Assembly: GCA_001986395.2 (NCBI GenBank)
Contig: MQVO02000008.1
Location: 744,001 to 808,000 of the forward strand
Length of the DNA stretch: 64,000 nucleotides
Source of the DNA: Irpex lacteus
Lineage: Eukaryota > Basidiomycota > Agaricomycetes > Polyporales > Irpicaceae
Reading direction: 5' to 3'
A program made the position numbers and the translations under genes. Below the pieces are notes generated by a model that did no database searches, was not told the DNA's origin, and saw only the letters and a list, made by a program, of their open reading frames with translations. This document shows, piece by piece, positions 1 to 9,796 of the stretch (the stretch's first letter is position 1; each line of letters opens with the position of its first letter).

Positions 1-1060
1 CAGTGGTTCTCGTTCTCGACTGTAAAACGTATTATGAGTTATTTCAATATTGTATCTGAGTTGATGTGACATACCTTCGGCTACACCCCACAAGTATTCG
101 CGACCCTTAACAGTGCGTCCATCGGCGGTTTGCACGTCCTCAGTAGATCCAATGATGGAGAAGGGCATGGCCTCTTGCAGAATGCGAGCATGCTCTGCAG
201 CAGCCTCATCATCTGCGTCAACAGGAGGGACATAGACACGGATGCCTTGAGCGGAGATGACCTCGCGAATCTAAAAAAATGTCAGAAATCAGACTGCCTT
301 CTTGCTCCAAAACACGTACACGTTGTTTGAAGATTGCAAGGTCATTTTGGGTCAAAGTATCTGCCTTAGCGATGACAGGAATAAGATTAACACGGGTGCC
401 CAAGCGCTTCATAATCTCAATGTCCAGAGGCTTGAGGCTACGAGGATAAAAGGCAATGTTATACATGTCTGTAACCGAATAAGCCGCAGCAGGACTCACG
501 TGTGTCCAGTTGGCCTAATGAAGTAAAGACAGGCGTGAACCCTCAAGTCGATTTTCTCCTGACGTTGGGGCTGCTGTTCCTGCCTCATATAAGCCTCATG
601 CTGGTCGTCAATGAAGTCGACGATTGGCGTCCATGAGTCCCTGTTATTGACGTAGTCACCGAATCCGGGGCAGTCGATGACAGTGAGCTTCGTCTTGAAC
701 TGCTTCTCCTCGAGCTCAGCTTTGATGATTTCGACCTCAGTGAGCTTGTCGAGCTGCTTGTGGTGACGTTTGGTGTAGGACTTGGGAGGCGAAAGCTCGG
801 TAGAGAAGAGCGTGTTGACGAGGGTCGTCTTTCCCAGCCCAGACTCGCCTGCATCGTCACACAGCTTAATTACACTGAATTCCTCGCAAAAACGACGTTA
901 CACGTACCGACCACCATAACCGTGAAGTGTGCACCGCGTTTGCAACAATCTTGTGCCTCTGTCGTCGCCAACGACTTGTGAGCGTCGACAACGCTTTGCA
1001 AATAGCACAAAGACACACACCTGGTTGGGCAAGTTCGCAAATACCAATCCCGTCAGACAT
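1..1060 (-). CDS. CDC12: Septin, CDC12 type (partial, runs off the left edge)
   Basis: GTP-binding filament protein of the septin ring at bud necks, septa and hyphal branches. Reading the minus strand, likely exons are 1060-1021, 958-908, 848-500, 437-320 and 270-1; every intron is GT-AG and 49-62 nt. Visible motifs: P-loop GESGLGKTT, switch II DCPGFGD, the run FIDDQHEAYMRQEQQP, YFIRPTGHTLKPLDIEIMKRL, and the G4 motif AKAD inside IPVIAKADTL. The MRQEQQP stretch and the pattern around the left edge (VENENHC) fit CDC12 better than CDC3, CDC10 or CDC11, from memory of those families. The first 13 codons and the start of exon 2 are read in a shifted frame relative to the conserved septin N-terminus (see findings), although the frame from the ATG at 1060 stays open. 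The C-terminal part, including any coiled coil, lies outside the window. Confidence 0.9.
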
Positions 1061-1391
1061 GTTTGACACAGAGAGCACGGTGTAGAGAGCAAAAGGCGTG
1101 GATGTCGTGGGCGACGGCGTCGAGAACTGGTCAACGGAGGCGTGACAAAACAACAGCGACAGGTGCTGTGACGCTCGTGTGACGGATGAACTCGCTTGTC
1201 CGAGTTTGGAAGGTCTAAAGAAATACTTACGCCGCTTGTAACTGTGGCGGACTTCTGTGACAACTCAGAAGTATGACGGTTTGACCATTGCTTGGGAAAT
1301 TATTTCATATTTGCTCAATACAGGCCGATAGAAAGTCTGTGACCCGAACCATATTTCTACGTGCTCTTCAAATCTCGCATAGCTTGAATGA
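1061..1391. other. Intergenic, septin promoter side
   Basis: The 5' flank of the septin gene and the 3' flank of the first F-box-like gene. I see no further gene or clear repeat. Confidence 0.5.
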
Positions 1392-3106
1392 TCAAAGACT
1401 GTCACGACTCTGATGACATACAAAGAATTTCGTCAACAAATAAATCAAGTCTGACTTCTGCTGGTACCAGCTTCGTCTTTCTCCTGTTGATTTCGACCGC
1501 ATTATAGCAGTTGTAAGCGTGAAATGCACAAATTGGTCACTTGTGAAGCTTACCTGGCTCAGAATTTCATCCTCAACTTCCTTGAGCGTTGCTTCGCCCA
1601 ATCTTCCCCGCCAGATATTATACCGGAGAAAAATAATATCCTCCACCGTGTGCAGAACGTCCTTTGTGAGTTTTACGAACGCCATTAACAACTTGTAGCT
1701 ATAAGCCAGCACTTCGATCTTGATAAGCATTGGAAATCTACGCGCGATACCTATAATCCCTGCCCAATCATAGGCGTCCAGCCCTAGCTCTGATACATTG
1801 CCATTTGCATTGGTAGCGTACCCAAGTGTGATTTCAAGACAATTGATACGACTGATAGTGGCCGTATTCCCGTGTGGCTCCATGGCCGTCAAGTAGCTAA
1901 ATACCACGGCATGACGGTGCGTTAAGGTGTCCTGCTTGTGTTGAAAGTTCCAAGTGATATGACCTAACAGTGACATGAGTAGTCAGACGACGATTGGACT
2001 ACAGCAGTGGTAAGTTCTACTAACAGAAGAGACCCACCTAGTATCTGAGTTGGGCCGACCCGAGTATTTCTTCCGAAGTCGAAATCTGGCCATGGCCAGG
2101 TGATTTGATATTTTAGGCACAGCTGAGCCTGAGAGTGAGGAAGGTCGTCCGAGTCACTGGCAAGTACATTATCGTACGTGAGACGTATAGCTTCGTATAG
2201 CCGTGTGCAGTCGACCGGGTGTAGGAGTGAATACGACCTTCCAGGCTTTGAAGAACCAGTGATGGAAAAAGAATGATGCACCGCTAATGCGACTAGAACG
2301 TCATCTGTACAGCGCGATGCGTACACAGCCGCTGTGAAAGGGATACTGTGGTTGCGCATATTCGGAGGAGAGAGAGTGGTAGCCAGTGCTAATGTTGATA
2401 GAAGAGGGACGGGGCCTGTGTCCCAGGTGATATTTACGCAATACCTGGTCGGCTCATTCCAGGACTCCGGAAATTCTCGCAGCAAGTTTTCCAGTCCGCG
2501 AAAATTGGGAAAATGTATATCCTGTAGGATGGGTAAAGATCGACCAAGATTGTCCAGTACTCCTGGTACAACCCTCGGGATAGCGAAGAAGAGGGGATGC
2601 CGAGCCGTACGCCACGAGTTTCTGGGTATAGACTCGCTTGACGCAGGGCCAGACATAACGATCTCTAGCTGAAAAGGCAACACATCCCTTTGATGCAAAG
2701 CTACGCACTCAGCATCCGCCGATATCGACTCGTCCTTGCATTTGAACCTAGCTGCGTCCAGAAACCAAGGGTATTCACCGAGATTATAAAACACGACTAG
2801 CTCCCTGAGATGCTTTCCGACGGGAAGCAAGCGAGGGCTGGGCGGGCTGTAAAAGAATTGTTCTAATTCTCGGAAGTCACTTCGTGCTCGTAGTATGAGC
2901 ACCTGAAACATACGCTCCCGCACCACGTTCGCCCAGAAAACACAGACCATCGTGCAATTGGACAAGTACTTCATCTCCTCTCGACGAGCTGCCATATTGA
3001 AGTCGATGGATTCATCGAAGGTTTCGAGGAGCAGACTCTCATCTCCGATGAAGTGTAGTATGTTTTCGAGGAGCTCAGGTGGTATGATCGCTCCTAAAGA
3101 AGCCAT
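1392..3106 (-). CDS. F-box-like protein, family copy 1
   Basis: Start chosen at 3106 because the family signature MASLGAIIPPELLENILHFI begins there. The IPPELL..IL.F.. opening followed by a conserved C..VC..W.N..R segment is F-box-like; such proteins usually act as substrate adaptors of SCF ubiquitin ligases, but here that role is inferred. Exon 1 runs 3106-2038; a 74 nt intron (2037-1964) joins exon 2 from 1963, giving TQIL-GHITWNF across the junction. A second intron probably starts at 1553, so the exact C-terminus is uncertain (stop between about 1395 and 1450). Paralogues lie at 5230-6771, 9797-11415 and, as a relic, near 29.3 kb; two of the three share the first intron at the same codon and phase. 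No break was seen in exon 1, so this copy looks intact. Confidence 0.7.
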
Positions 3107-3445
3107 GGTGGGCAACGGGGAAGGTGTGACCACGAGCCACACTTGTATGAGGCACAAGGGCCCTTAGCGCTCGTCCTTGTTTAATTTCACCTCGGCGGTC
3201 AGCGTATTCGAGTGATAAGAAAACACTCTACTCACCGTGATACTGTTCGCAGTCGCTTGAAGAGAGAAACAATCGGTCTCTCCGACGCTCATGGAGGTTG
3301 TTGAGACGGTGGAACTTGCTTAACAGCAGAGGGCGAGTCACGCAATCACCTATCGATCTGTCAAAGGCCGTGAGACTTGATATATGCAAAGGTCATGATG
3401 CGATATCGATGTAAGCAGGGCGCTATGTACTGTACCCGACACTAC
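3107..3445. other. Intergenic flank of F-box copy 1, part of a tandem duplication
   Basis: Holds the 5' flank of F-box copy 1. Its distal part matches the flank of F-box copy 2: the block around 3355-3385 (CAAAGGCCGTGAGACT) recurs around 7025-7050. This shows the flank was duplicated along with the gene. Confidence 0.6.
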
Positions 3446-3599
3446 TACAGACAAACCTCTCATAACCCATACCTCTCCGTCGACACAAAAAAGTATGGGT
3501 TATCATGGATTATGGGTTTGCGGAGGTGGCGCTTATTTTGGCGCCATCGAGGCGCTGACCGCGGTAGTGACAACACTGCAGGACACGAACCCGGTTGGA

Positions 3600-4310
3600 T
3601 GAAGTGGGAGATCCACTGCGAAATCAGTCGGGAGGCCATGCATACGAAGTGGGCAACCCACTGATTTCAACCCACCGGTAAACCACTGATAGCGCTCATT
3701 TTTTGGGTTGTGACAAGTGGGTTTCCCACTTCTTAATATTGCGTTTCTGGCTGTTTCGCATCGTTTGCGAGCCTTTCGACACCGGTTATGAAAGGTGGAA
3801 AATCCACTGATTCTAACCGGATTTAAGACATGAACATAAAAAATACGGCTCTGCGGCGGCCGTCGAAATCAGGAGGAAGCGGGATTCGAACCTGCGCAGA
3901 GTAACATAGGGGACACGTAGAGCGGCAGTACAACTGAACTACGAGGGCATTACAGTTATGGGAATTTTACATAATATATACCATTCTTTTCACGTACTTA
4001 GAATAATTTAGCTACCGAAATCAGCGGAATATCCACTGATTTCGGTCGTATCAGTGGGATTCCCACTTCGTTCCCTCGGTATTTCCGCTGATTGCTACCA
4101 ATTGCATTTAATCACATCGTTCAGTAGTTTGAAGACCATCACGATTTCACAGTGGGAACCCCACTGACAAACCCACTGAACGGGAAAACCACTGATCTTA
4201 CAAGTGGGAATACCACTGATCGGAAAACCACTGATTTTACGTGGGCGCTTTTTCAGTGGGTTTCCCACTGACCTCGAGCACATCAGTGGGCTCACCACTT
4301 CTGACAACCG
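3600..4310. repeat. Palindromic CAGTGGG/CCCACTG repeat family inside the transposon
   Basis: More than a dozen short units of the form AGTGGG-few bases-CCCACT, or half units CCACTGAT, occur irregularly, densest at 4145-4300. Each full unit can fold on itself. Spacing is uneven and there are no conserved spacers, so this is not a CRISPR array. It looks like subterminal or internal repeats of the element. Confidence 0.6.
3871..3948 (-). pseudogene. tRNA-Arg(ACG)-like sequence, degenerate
   Basis: The minus strand has a perfect B box (GGTTCGAATCC) and an A-box-like TAGTTCAGTTG. A loop CTACGTG would place anticodon ACG. The 5' acceptor arm (GCCCTCG) does not pair with the 3' side, and the D stem is broken, so this is not a working tRNA. 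A run of six T follows about 35 nt downstream, as in RNA polymerase III terminators. Read as a tRNA-derived, possibly SINE-like, segment inside the transposon. Confidence 0.6.
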
Positions 4311-4829
4311 GATTCGTGGCCCGCAGTGACAACCCATCCCGCAGGTGTAGAATTTGCATGCTACGACACACAAATAGTAGATACACCCCACAATACCTGC
4401 TTAGAAGATGATATACAGTGTTATGACCCCAGAGTGAACTCAAAGAGGTGAGTACGGACATGACCCCATAGGGCGCTACTGAGGGTAGATTGCAGGTATT
4501 TCCACGCATCGGTGAATAAATGAGAATGCAAGGGCACTTATACATCATTTTTGAGTAGAACGATCACTGATACTCCCGCTTATGGGTTGCCACCTTCCAA
4601 ACTTGGCACATATTATCGGATTATTCCCTCAAAAGTATGGGTTTTCGGCGGCGAAAAAGGTATGGGTTATGGGTTATGGCCTAAGTATGGGGTTTTGCCA
4701 TCAAATCCCTGCAAACCAAGTCGGTCGACACAAAAAAGTATGGGTTATGGCCGATTATGGGTTATGGGAGGTATGGGTTATGAGAGGTTTGTCTGTACTT
4801 TTTCACTGTATCTTTCGCTACGGAGCGAG

Positions 4830-5215
4830 ACAAATTCGCACTATTCCACATCGCGAAATAGAGGGAGCACGGATATGCACCTATCATTACTAGAAAGTAT
4901 ATTCAGCAATATATATAATAACACTCAGCCTAATAAGCATTATGCTTTCGTTGTCTGAGGGACGCGATTTATTCCAAACGCCGCGCAGCTTCGTCTTATC
5001 GACGAGTTACAGACGAGCTCATTCTTTTGCTGATTCCGATGCAGGAGCAGCGGGTTCAGAAGTGGAGGTTGACGTAGTCGCCCTCGAGCTAATTGAAGCA
5101 AACGATGCTGCAATGTCATGCTTTCCAAACAACAAGCTACGAGTTAAGAGACATTAGCCATGGACCGTATATAAGACCAATAATCGAAACTTACTCGAAA
5201 AGAGCCATAATAAGT
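4830..5215 (-). pseudogene. Duplicated 3' end of the ornithine carbamoyltransferase gene
   Basis: This segment copies about 7100-7505: the end of the penultimate exon (IMALF), the last intron with both splice sites, the whole last exon ([16 protein letters not shown]...ESAKE, stop) and about 110 bp of 3' flank. The last-exon frame is still open, with a handful of substitutions (for example P to S and A to T changes). No catalytic part of the enzyme is present. It directly follows the 3' end of F-box copy 2, whose reading frame runs into it, so a read-through chimera is possible; the simplest reading is a by-product of tandem duplication. Confidence 0.8.
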
Positions 5216-6771
5216 GGTATTTGTGGTTCACGCATTCTGTTCCAATAACGGAAGAGGGATAATAAGTAACTTCGTAGCACAAGCTTTCCACGCACAGGAC
5301 GTACCTGCGTCTCAATAACATCTTCAACTTCTTTCAGCGTAATTTCCCTCCATGCCTCCTCGCTCGATGAGGAGTGCCCAGTGTTGTCGTATCGCAGTAG
5401 CAGAGAGCTTTCAGCTACATGCAAGGCGCCTCCCACACGCTTCACAAGCGTGACTAGTAGTTCAAAGCTTCCAGCCCATACCTCAATCTTGACAAGCATA
5501 GGAAATTCACGAACTGTGTCCACCAGTAGGCCCCAGTCATAGGCTTCCAGCTCCGTTTCAAACCTGGACAGTGTTTTATCCCCGGAAATAGCTTGAAGTC
5601 CAACGGTGATCGCAAAACGGTGAATGCGACTGAGATTTCCGTGGTCTTCCTCCGATAGGTATGTTATGCAGCTAAAGCATATGAACCCGCCGGATCTTGC
5701 TCGTACTTCTCGAAAATCCCAGTTGAAGTGACCTAATTATAAACAAAGGGTGTTCATTTACGGAGGATTGGGTTTGAACGAAACCCGATACACTTACCAC
5801 TGCTATTGGCTTTCTCGAGGCTTAACGCGTACCATGCCCAGAGATCATTGCAGCATAGATGTAAATGGGGGCGGGTAAGAACTCCATTTGCACGCACACT
5901 GTCCAATGTTGTGTGTATGACGTTGTATAGCGCCACGCAGTCCGCCGACTGCAGGGCGGGTTCGTGTGTTAAGGAGTTAGAGTGATGATGATATACCGTC
6001 AAGGCAGTGAGAACGTCATCCGTGCAGCCTGAGGTATGCACTGTTTGATCAGAGAACACCAGTCTGCCGACCTCTCGATGAGCCTGGGGTAGTAAAATAG
6101 CGACTCGGAGCGTCATACCGAATAGAGAAGGTGTTGAGTTTATGTCCCAGGTAACGTCTCTGCAGACAGTATGAGTAGTGTCTCCGATATTAACATCCCG
6201 TAATAGGGTGCAAAATCCATTGAAATCGGAGAAGTGAATATCTTGCAGGACGAAGATCGGTGTGCATAATTGGCACAATCCTCGGAACTGCAAAATAGAG
6301 GGGGTGCTGAGCGTTGCGCCAAGAGCGACTGGACAATGTAGCTATACTGGAAGGACCTGAAATGTAAATTCGCGGGTACGGATGGATTGGGGGTGATTCC
6401 TGGAGTTGGCGAGTGAGTAGCCCAATTTTCAAGAACCATGGAGGCTCGCCGAGATTGTACATCGCGGTTACCACCTGTAGGAACTCGCTGATAGGAGGAA
6501 GGCGAGAGGTGAGTGGAGTGTTGAAGAAACGCCTCAGGTCTTGGAGGTCCTTGGAGGACCGCAGCACTAGCATTGTGAACATTCGCCTCCGAGTTATTTG
6601 CGCCCAGAAAACGCACGTCAATGCGCAAGCTGATAGCTGCTGCATTTCTTCCCGGCGAGCTATAAGATCTAAGTGACCGTCGCGACTCTGAAAGAGCTGA
6701 TCGTTATTTCCAACGAAGAGCACTATTTTCTCGAGGAGCTCGGGTGGTATGCTGGCTCCAAGGGAAGCCAT
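5191..6771 (-). pseudogene. F-box-like protein copy 2, frameshifted
   Basis: The start at 6771 opens MASLGASIPPELLEKIVLFVG, followed by the family's RREEMQQLSACALTCVFWAQ block and LVLRSSKDLQDLRRFF. Near 6240-6275 the sequence between PRIVP and LQDIHF is 22 nt long, against 36 nt in copy 1 and 27 nt in copy 3. That is not a multiple of three relative to either, so the frame ends about 193 residues in while homology continues in another frame (LQDIHFSDFNGF...). The first family intron is still present (about 5802-5733) with the same phase, and the C-terminal exon is readable to IETQ at about 5310. This is probably a recent pseudogene, or a gene for a truncated protein. The 3' end abuts a copied fragment of the carbamoyltransferase gene. 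Confidence 0.7.
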
Positions 6772-7310
6772 GGAAGGTCGAGCGGCGCTTGTACGATGCC
6801 CGTGGCTGCTAAGGCGTGAAGCTGTTATGACCGTGTGACTCTATCCCAGCGCTTGAGAGCATCTTCGCAATGAGGAAGAGCACTACTTACCGTTATACGG
6901 TTCGAGCTTGTACGGGGATCGATATGGTCCTTTAACGTCTGTTGCTGTCGAGACGATGGAGGTCAAGAGGGAACACAGGTTCGCCCGTGGAGTCAGTGCG
7001 AGCGCCCATGGTCGATCTGCCAAACATGTCAAAGGCCGTGAGACTGGATAGATGTTGGGGCAGAATTGCGTTGTCGGCGCCACTACTAAACCACTATATC
7101 TTTCAACGCTGTGAGTAGAGAAACTCGCATGATTCTATATCACGGATTTGTGGGAGCACAGATATGTACCTATTATAATGAGAGAGTATATTCAGCGATA
7201 TGTACAATAATACCCAGCCTAATAAGCATTATGCTTTGATCAGTTGAGGGTAGCGACTTTTTTCTTCAAACCGCGTGCGTCTTCGTCTTATCGACGAGTT
7301 ACAGACGAGC
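6772..7310. other. Intergenic between carbamoyltransferase and F-box copy 2; contains the transposon's empty site
   Basis: The equivalent of 3107-3446 plus 4797-4960. CACTACT at 7081-7087 is the uninterrupted counterpart of the insertion site. No gene seen. Confidence 0.6.
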
Positions 7311-8698
7311 TCATTCTTTTGCCGATTCCGGTGCAGGAGCAGCGGGTTCAGAAGTGGCGGCTGACGTAGTCGCCCTCGAGCTAATTGGGGCAAACGATGC
7401 GGCAATGTCATGCTTTCCAAACAACAAGCTACGAGTTAAGAGACATTAGCCATGGACAGTATATAAGACCAATTATCGAAACTTACTCGAAGAGCGCCAT
7501 GATGGTCCACTTGCGGTTATCGGCTTCGGGGAAGACGAGCGAGCGAGGGCCATAGAAAACCTGTCGAGCTGTCAGTAGTGCAAACGTCTAAGATGGTGAA
7601 GGGGGCGAACCTCGTCGTCAACTTCGTGCTCCTTGCGCGGCAGACAGTGCATGAACTTCCAGTCTGGGTTCGCGCCGCCTTCCTTGCAAAGCTGCTCCGT
7701 AACCTGGTAACCCTTGAATGCTTGCAGCCTCTCGGCCTTCTCCGCCTCTTGACCCATCGATATCCTACATTGCGAAAGTTAGTAACTCATTGGGTGCGGG
7801 TTGGTTGGAAGTACTCACCAGGTGTCGGTAACGACGAGATCAGCACCGTGAACGGCCTCCTTCGGATCAGTCACCCATACAATCTGCTTATCACATCCCA
7901 GCTTCACCACCCTATCCCAAACCTCCTTCGGTGCGCGATATTTCGGTTGTTCGGGCGAGGCAACCCGCATATGGTGGCCTAAGCGAGGATAGGTAACCAG
8001 CATGTCGTGAAGGACGTTGGCGGAGTCGCCTACGTACGCGATAGTTAGCGGACGAAGTTGTGGGAGGGGAACGAATTTGCGTGTTTTGTTGGCGTGCATT
8101 AGTTGCGCATCGGTGGGGAGGGCGGGGGTGGTTTTTGTAGGGTCGAATAGATGAGCATTCTCATGGAGGGTTAGTAAGTCGGCGAGGACTTGAGTAGGGT
8201 GCCATAGGCTTGAGAGGGCGTTGAGAACGGGTACGGGAGAGTATTTGGCAAGTTCCTAGATAACAAATCAGCTTTGAAGCATAGCACTACAGTCCGTGCA
8301 AGACGCACCTCAATCTCCTCGTGCTCGCCTACACGAGCAAAGATACCCTGGCACATTCCACCTATAACCCTCGCAGAGTCCCTCACGCTCTCATTAACAC
8401 CGAGCTGGATATCCTCCTTGCCAAGGAAGAGTGCGCGTCCCCCGAGCAGTGTCGCGGCAGTTTCTGCGGCGACTCGCGTGCGAGTGCTACGTTTGTTGAA
8501 TAACAACGCGATGCTCTTTGAGAAGAGTGCTTGAGATGGCATATGGAGCTTCTTTTCGTTTCGAGTCGAAGGGGCAAGCCATGGTAATGACACTTGTTTC
8601 AAGAAACGAGCATGCATAATGATTCGCTCAATTTGTGGTGCGCTGAGGTCGGCGAGGGACATGAGGTGAGGAACTTTTTGCCTGACTACTTGTGCCAT
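7311..8698 (-). CDS. ARG3: Ornithine carbamoyltransferase
   Basis: Arginine biosynthesis: carbamoyl phosphate plus ornithine gives citrulline. Exons 8698-8309, 8255-7819, 7764-7611, 7560-7487 and 7428-7311, all GT-AG with introns of 50-58 nt. Motifs: carbamoyl-phosphate site STRTR (within FNKRSTRTR), [19 protein letters not shown], the DTW-ISMGQE junction across intron 2, and the ornithine-site HCLPRK, followed by [16 protein letters not shown]. The N-terminus [19 protein letters not shown] has almost nothing before the conserved region, so no mitochondrial presequence is visible; this resembles the cytosolic budding yeast enzyme, unless an upstream exon is missing. The C-terminal exon adds a low-complexity Ala/Ser/Pro tail. 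Two TGAGTCA sites stand about 150 bp upstream of the start. Confidence 0.95.
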
Positions 8699-8802
8699 GG
8701 TAGTTGTATGTCGTGAAGGTCGGGTCTGACGTTTTGTGCTGAGAGGAGGTGATGATACCGAGAATTATAGCGTCTGATTGAAATGACTTGCTCGCTGAGA
8801 CC

Positions 8803-8862
8803 TGACTCGAGAATAGAACAGTATGGGAGAAGACAGACCTTGATGAGTCACTGGTTGAGTCA
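8803..8862. promoter_or_regulatory. Putative Gcn4/CPC1 (bZIP) sites upstream of the carbamoyltransferase gene
   Basis: TGAGTCA occurs at 8844-8850 and 8856-8862, plus TGACTC at 8803-8808, 105-165 bp upstream of the ATG at 8698. TGA(G/C)TCA is the site of Gcn4/CPC1, the fungal general amino-acid control activator that regulates arginine genes. Function here is inferred from the motif and its position. Confidence 0.6.
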
Positions 8863-9796
8863 CGAAGCTGCCCGTCTGTAGACGACTTCCTGCAACGACA
8901 GTGAGCACAAATAAAAACAAGAAATAGTACAGATAATCACTCACTATGGTGTAGGCTATAGTAATTAAACTCACTGCAAGCCAGGAGTTGGCCGTAGAGA
9001 AAGAGGTTCCAGTCGCGGCGCTAAATTAGTGCAATTCACATTGGGCGCCTGTTGATAAACCTGAACTTGATTCTTACGGTTTCGTACTGGTACAATATTG
9101 CAAAGGAAGACATTCTCATGAATGCAAAATCAGACAGTAGGGTGTCCTATATTTTATCAGCTTTTCCTGTATGCTGACGAAGCACGTAGTGACAGGCTAC
9201 TGAATAGCAGCTCTCAGGCCTTCAAGTTTCCGTATCTTGCTACCCGTCGTAATAGTATAAACTGAAACTTACTTGTGAACGGCACACAATATTGTCGAAG
9301 CTGATGCATTGATGACTGTACTTATTTGAAGGTGCGTTCATCGATCGAACTTCTGGCACGTAGCTGAAGTACAACAAGTATTTGAGTTAGGAATTCTCCT
9401 TTGCAGTTCTCTCCGTCAGCGGAGCAGTCAACCGTGGCATCCTCATGACTAGTGAGTGTATACTCTGCCAATCAAGTCGCACGTTTCTCTGATGAATTTC
9501 CTCGTAAGAGCTCCGTGCTTCTCAGAATGGCCATGGGACGGAACCTTAGATAGCGCTATAGCCGGCACGAAACTAACGTGCTCTTACGTACTAGCTCCTA
9601 TACAAAGCCATCTTACCGTTCGCTGGCTGGCTACGTACCTACGAGTAGCATCGCGTAATAGGTATAGTTACATGCTTAAGCTCTAAGGTGAGTGATAATA
9701 TGTAACCTATAGGTGCGAGCAGACAGAGCAACAGTATTGATTCGTCCTCGCGCACCAGCTTCGAAGACCCAGTGACAGTCAATAGAGTCGCCTGGC
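8863..9796. other. Intergenic between the carbamoyltransferase promoter and F-box copy 3
   Basis: A divergent promoter region of about 0.9 kb. I see no convincing gene, RNA or repeat in it. Confidence 0.5.

Larger units (their letters stand above)
3446..4797. mobile_element. Non-autonomous DNA transposon, 1.35 kb, 30-bp terminal inverted repeats
   Basis: The ends 3446-3475 and 4768-4797 are exact reverse complements over 30 bp (the outer bases read ACAGACAAACC inward). Both sides show the trinucleotide ACT, consistent with a 3-bp target duplication (3444-3446 and 4797-4799). The duplicated flank at 7081-7110 lacks the element and reads CACTACT directly into the downstream sequence, so it is an empty site. 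Just inside both ends is a shared segment (GTCGACACAAAAAAG followed by repeats of TATGGGTTAT). There is no transposase and no long open frame. The interior holds a tRNA-derived segment and many palindromic AGTGGG..CCCACT units. The superfamily is not assigned; 3-bp duplications occur in PIF-Harbinger and CACTA types. Confidence 0.8.

Noticed and set aside
585..860. Ser/Arg-rich minus-strand frame
   Set aside because: It is a shifted frame of the septin exon that encodes the P-loop and switch regions.
3871..3948. Functional tRNA gene
   Set aside because: The acceptor arm does not pair and the D stem is broken; only promoter boxes and part of the T arm survive.
3600..4310. CRISPR-like array
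   Set aside because: Repeats are palindromic, irregularly spaced and without constant repeat/spacer lengths, in a eukaryotic genome.
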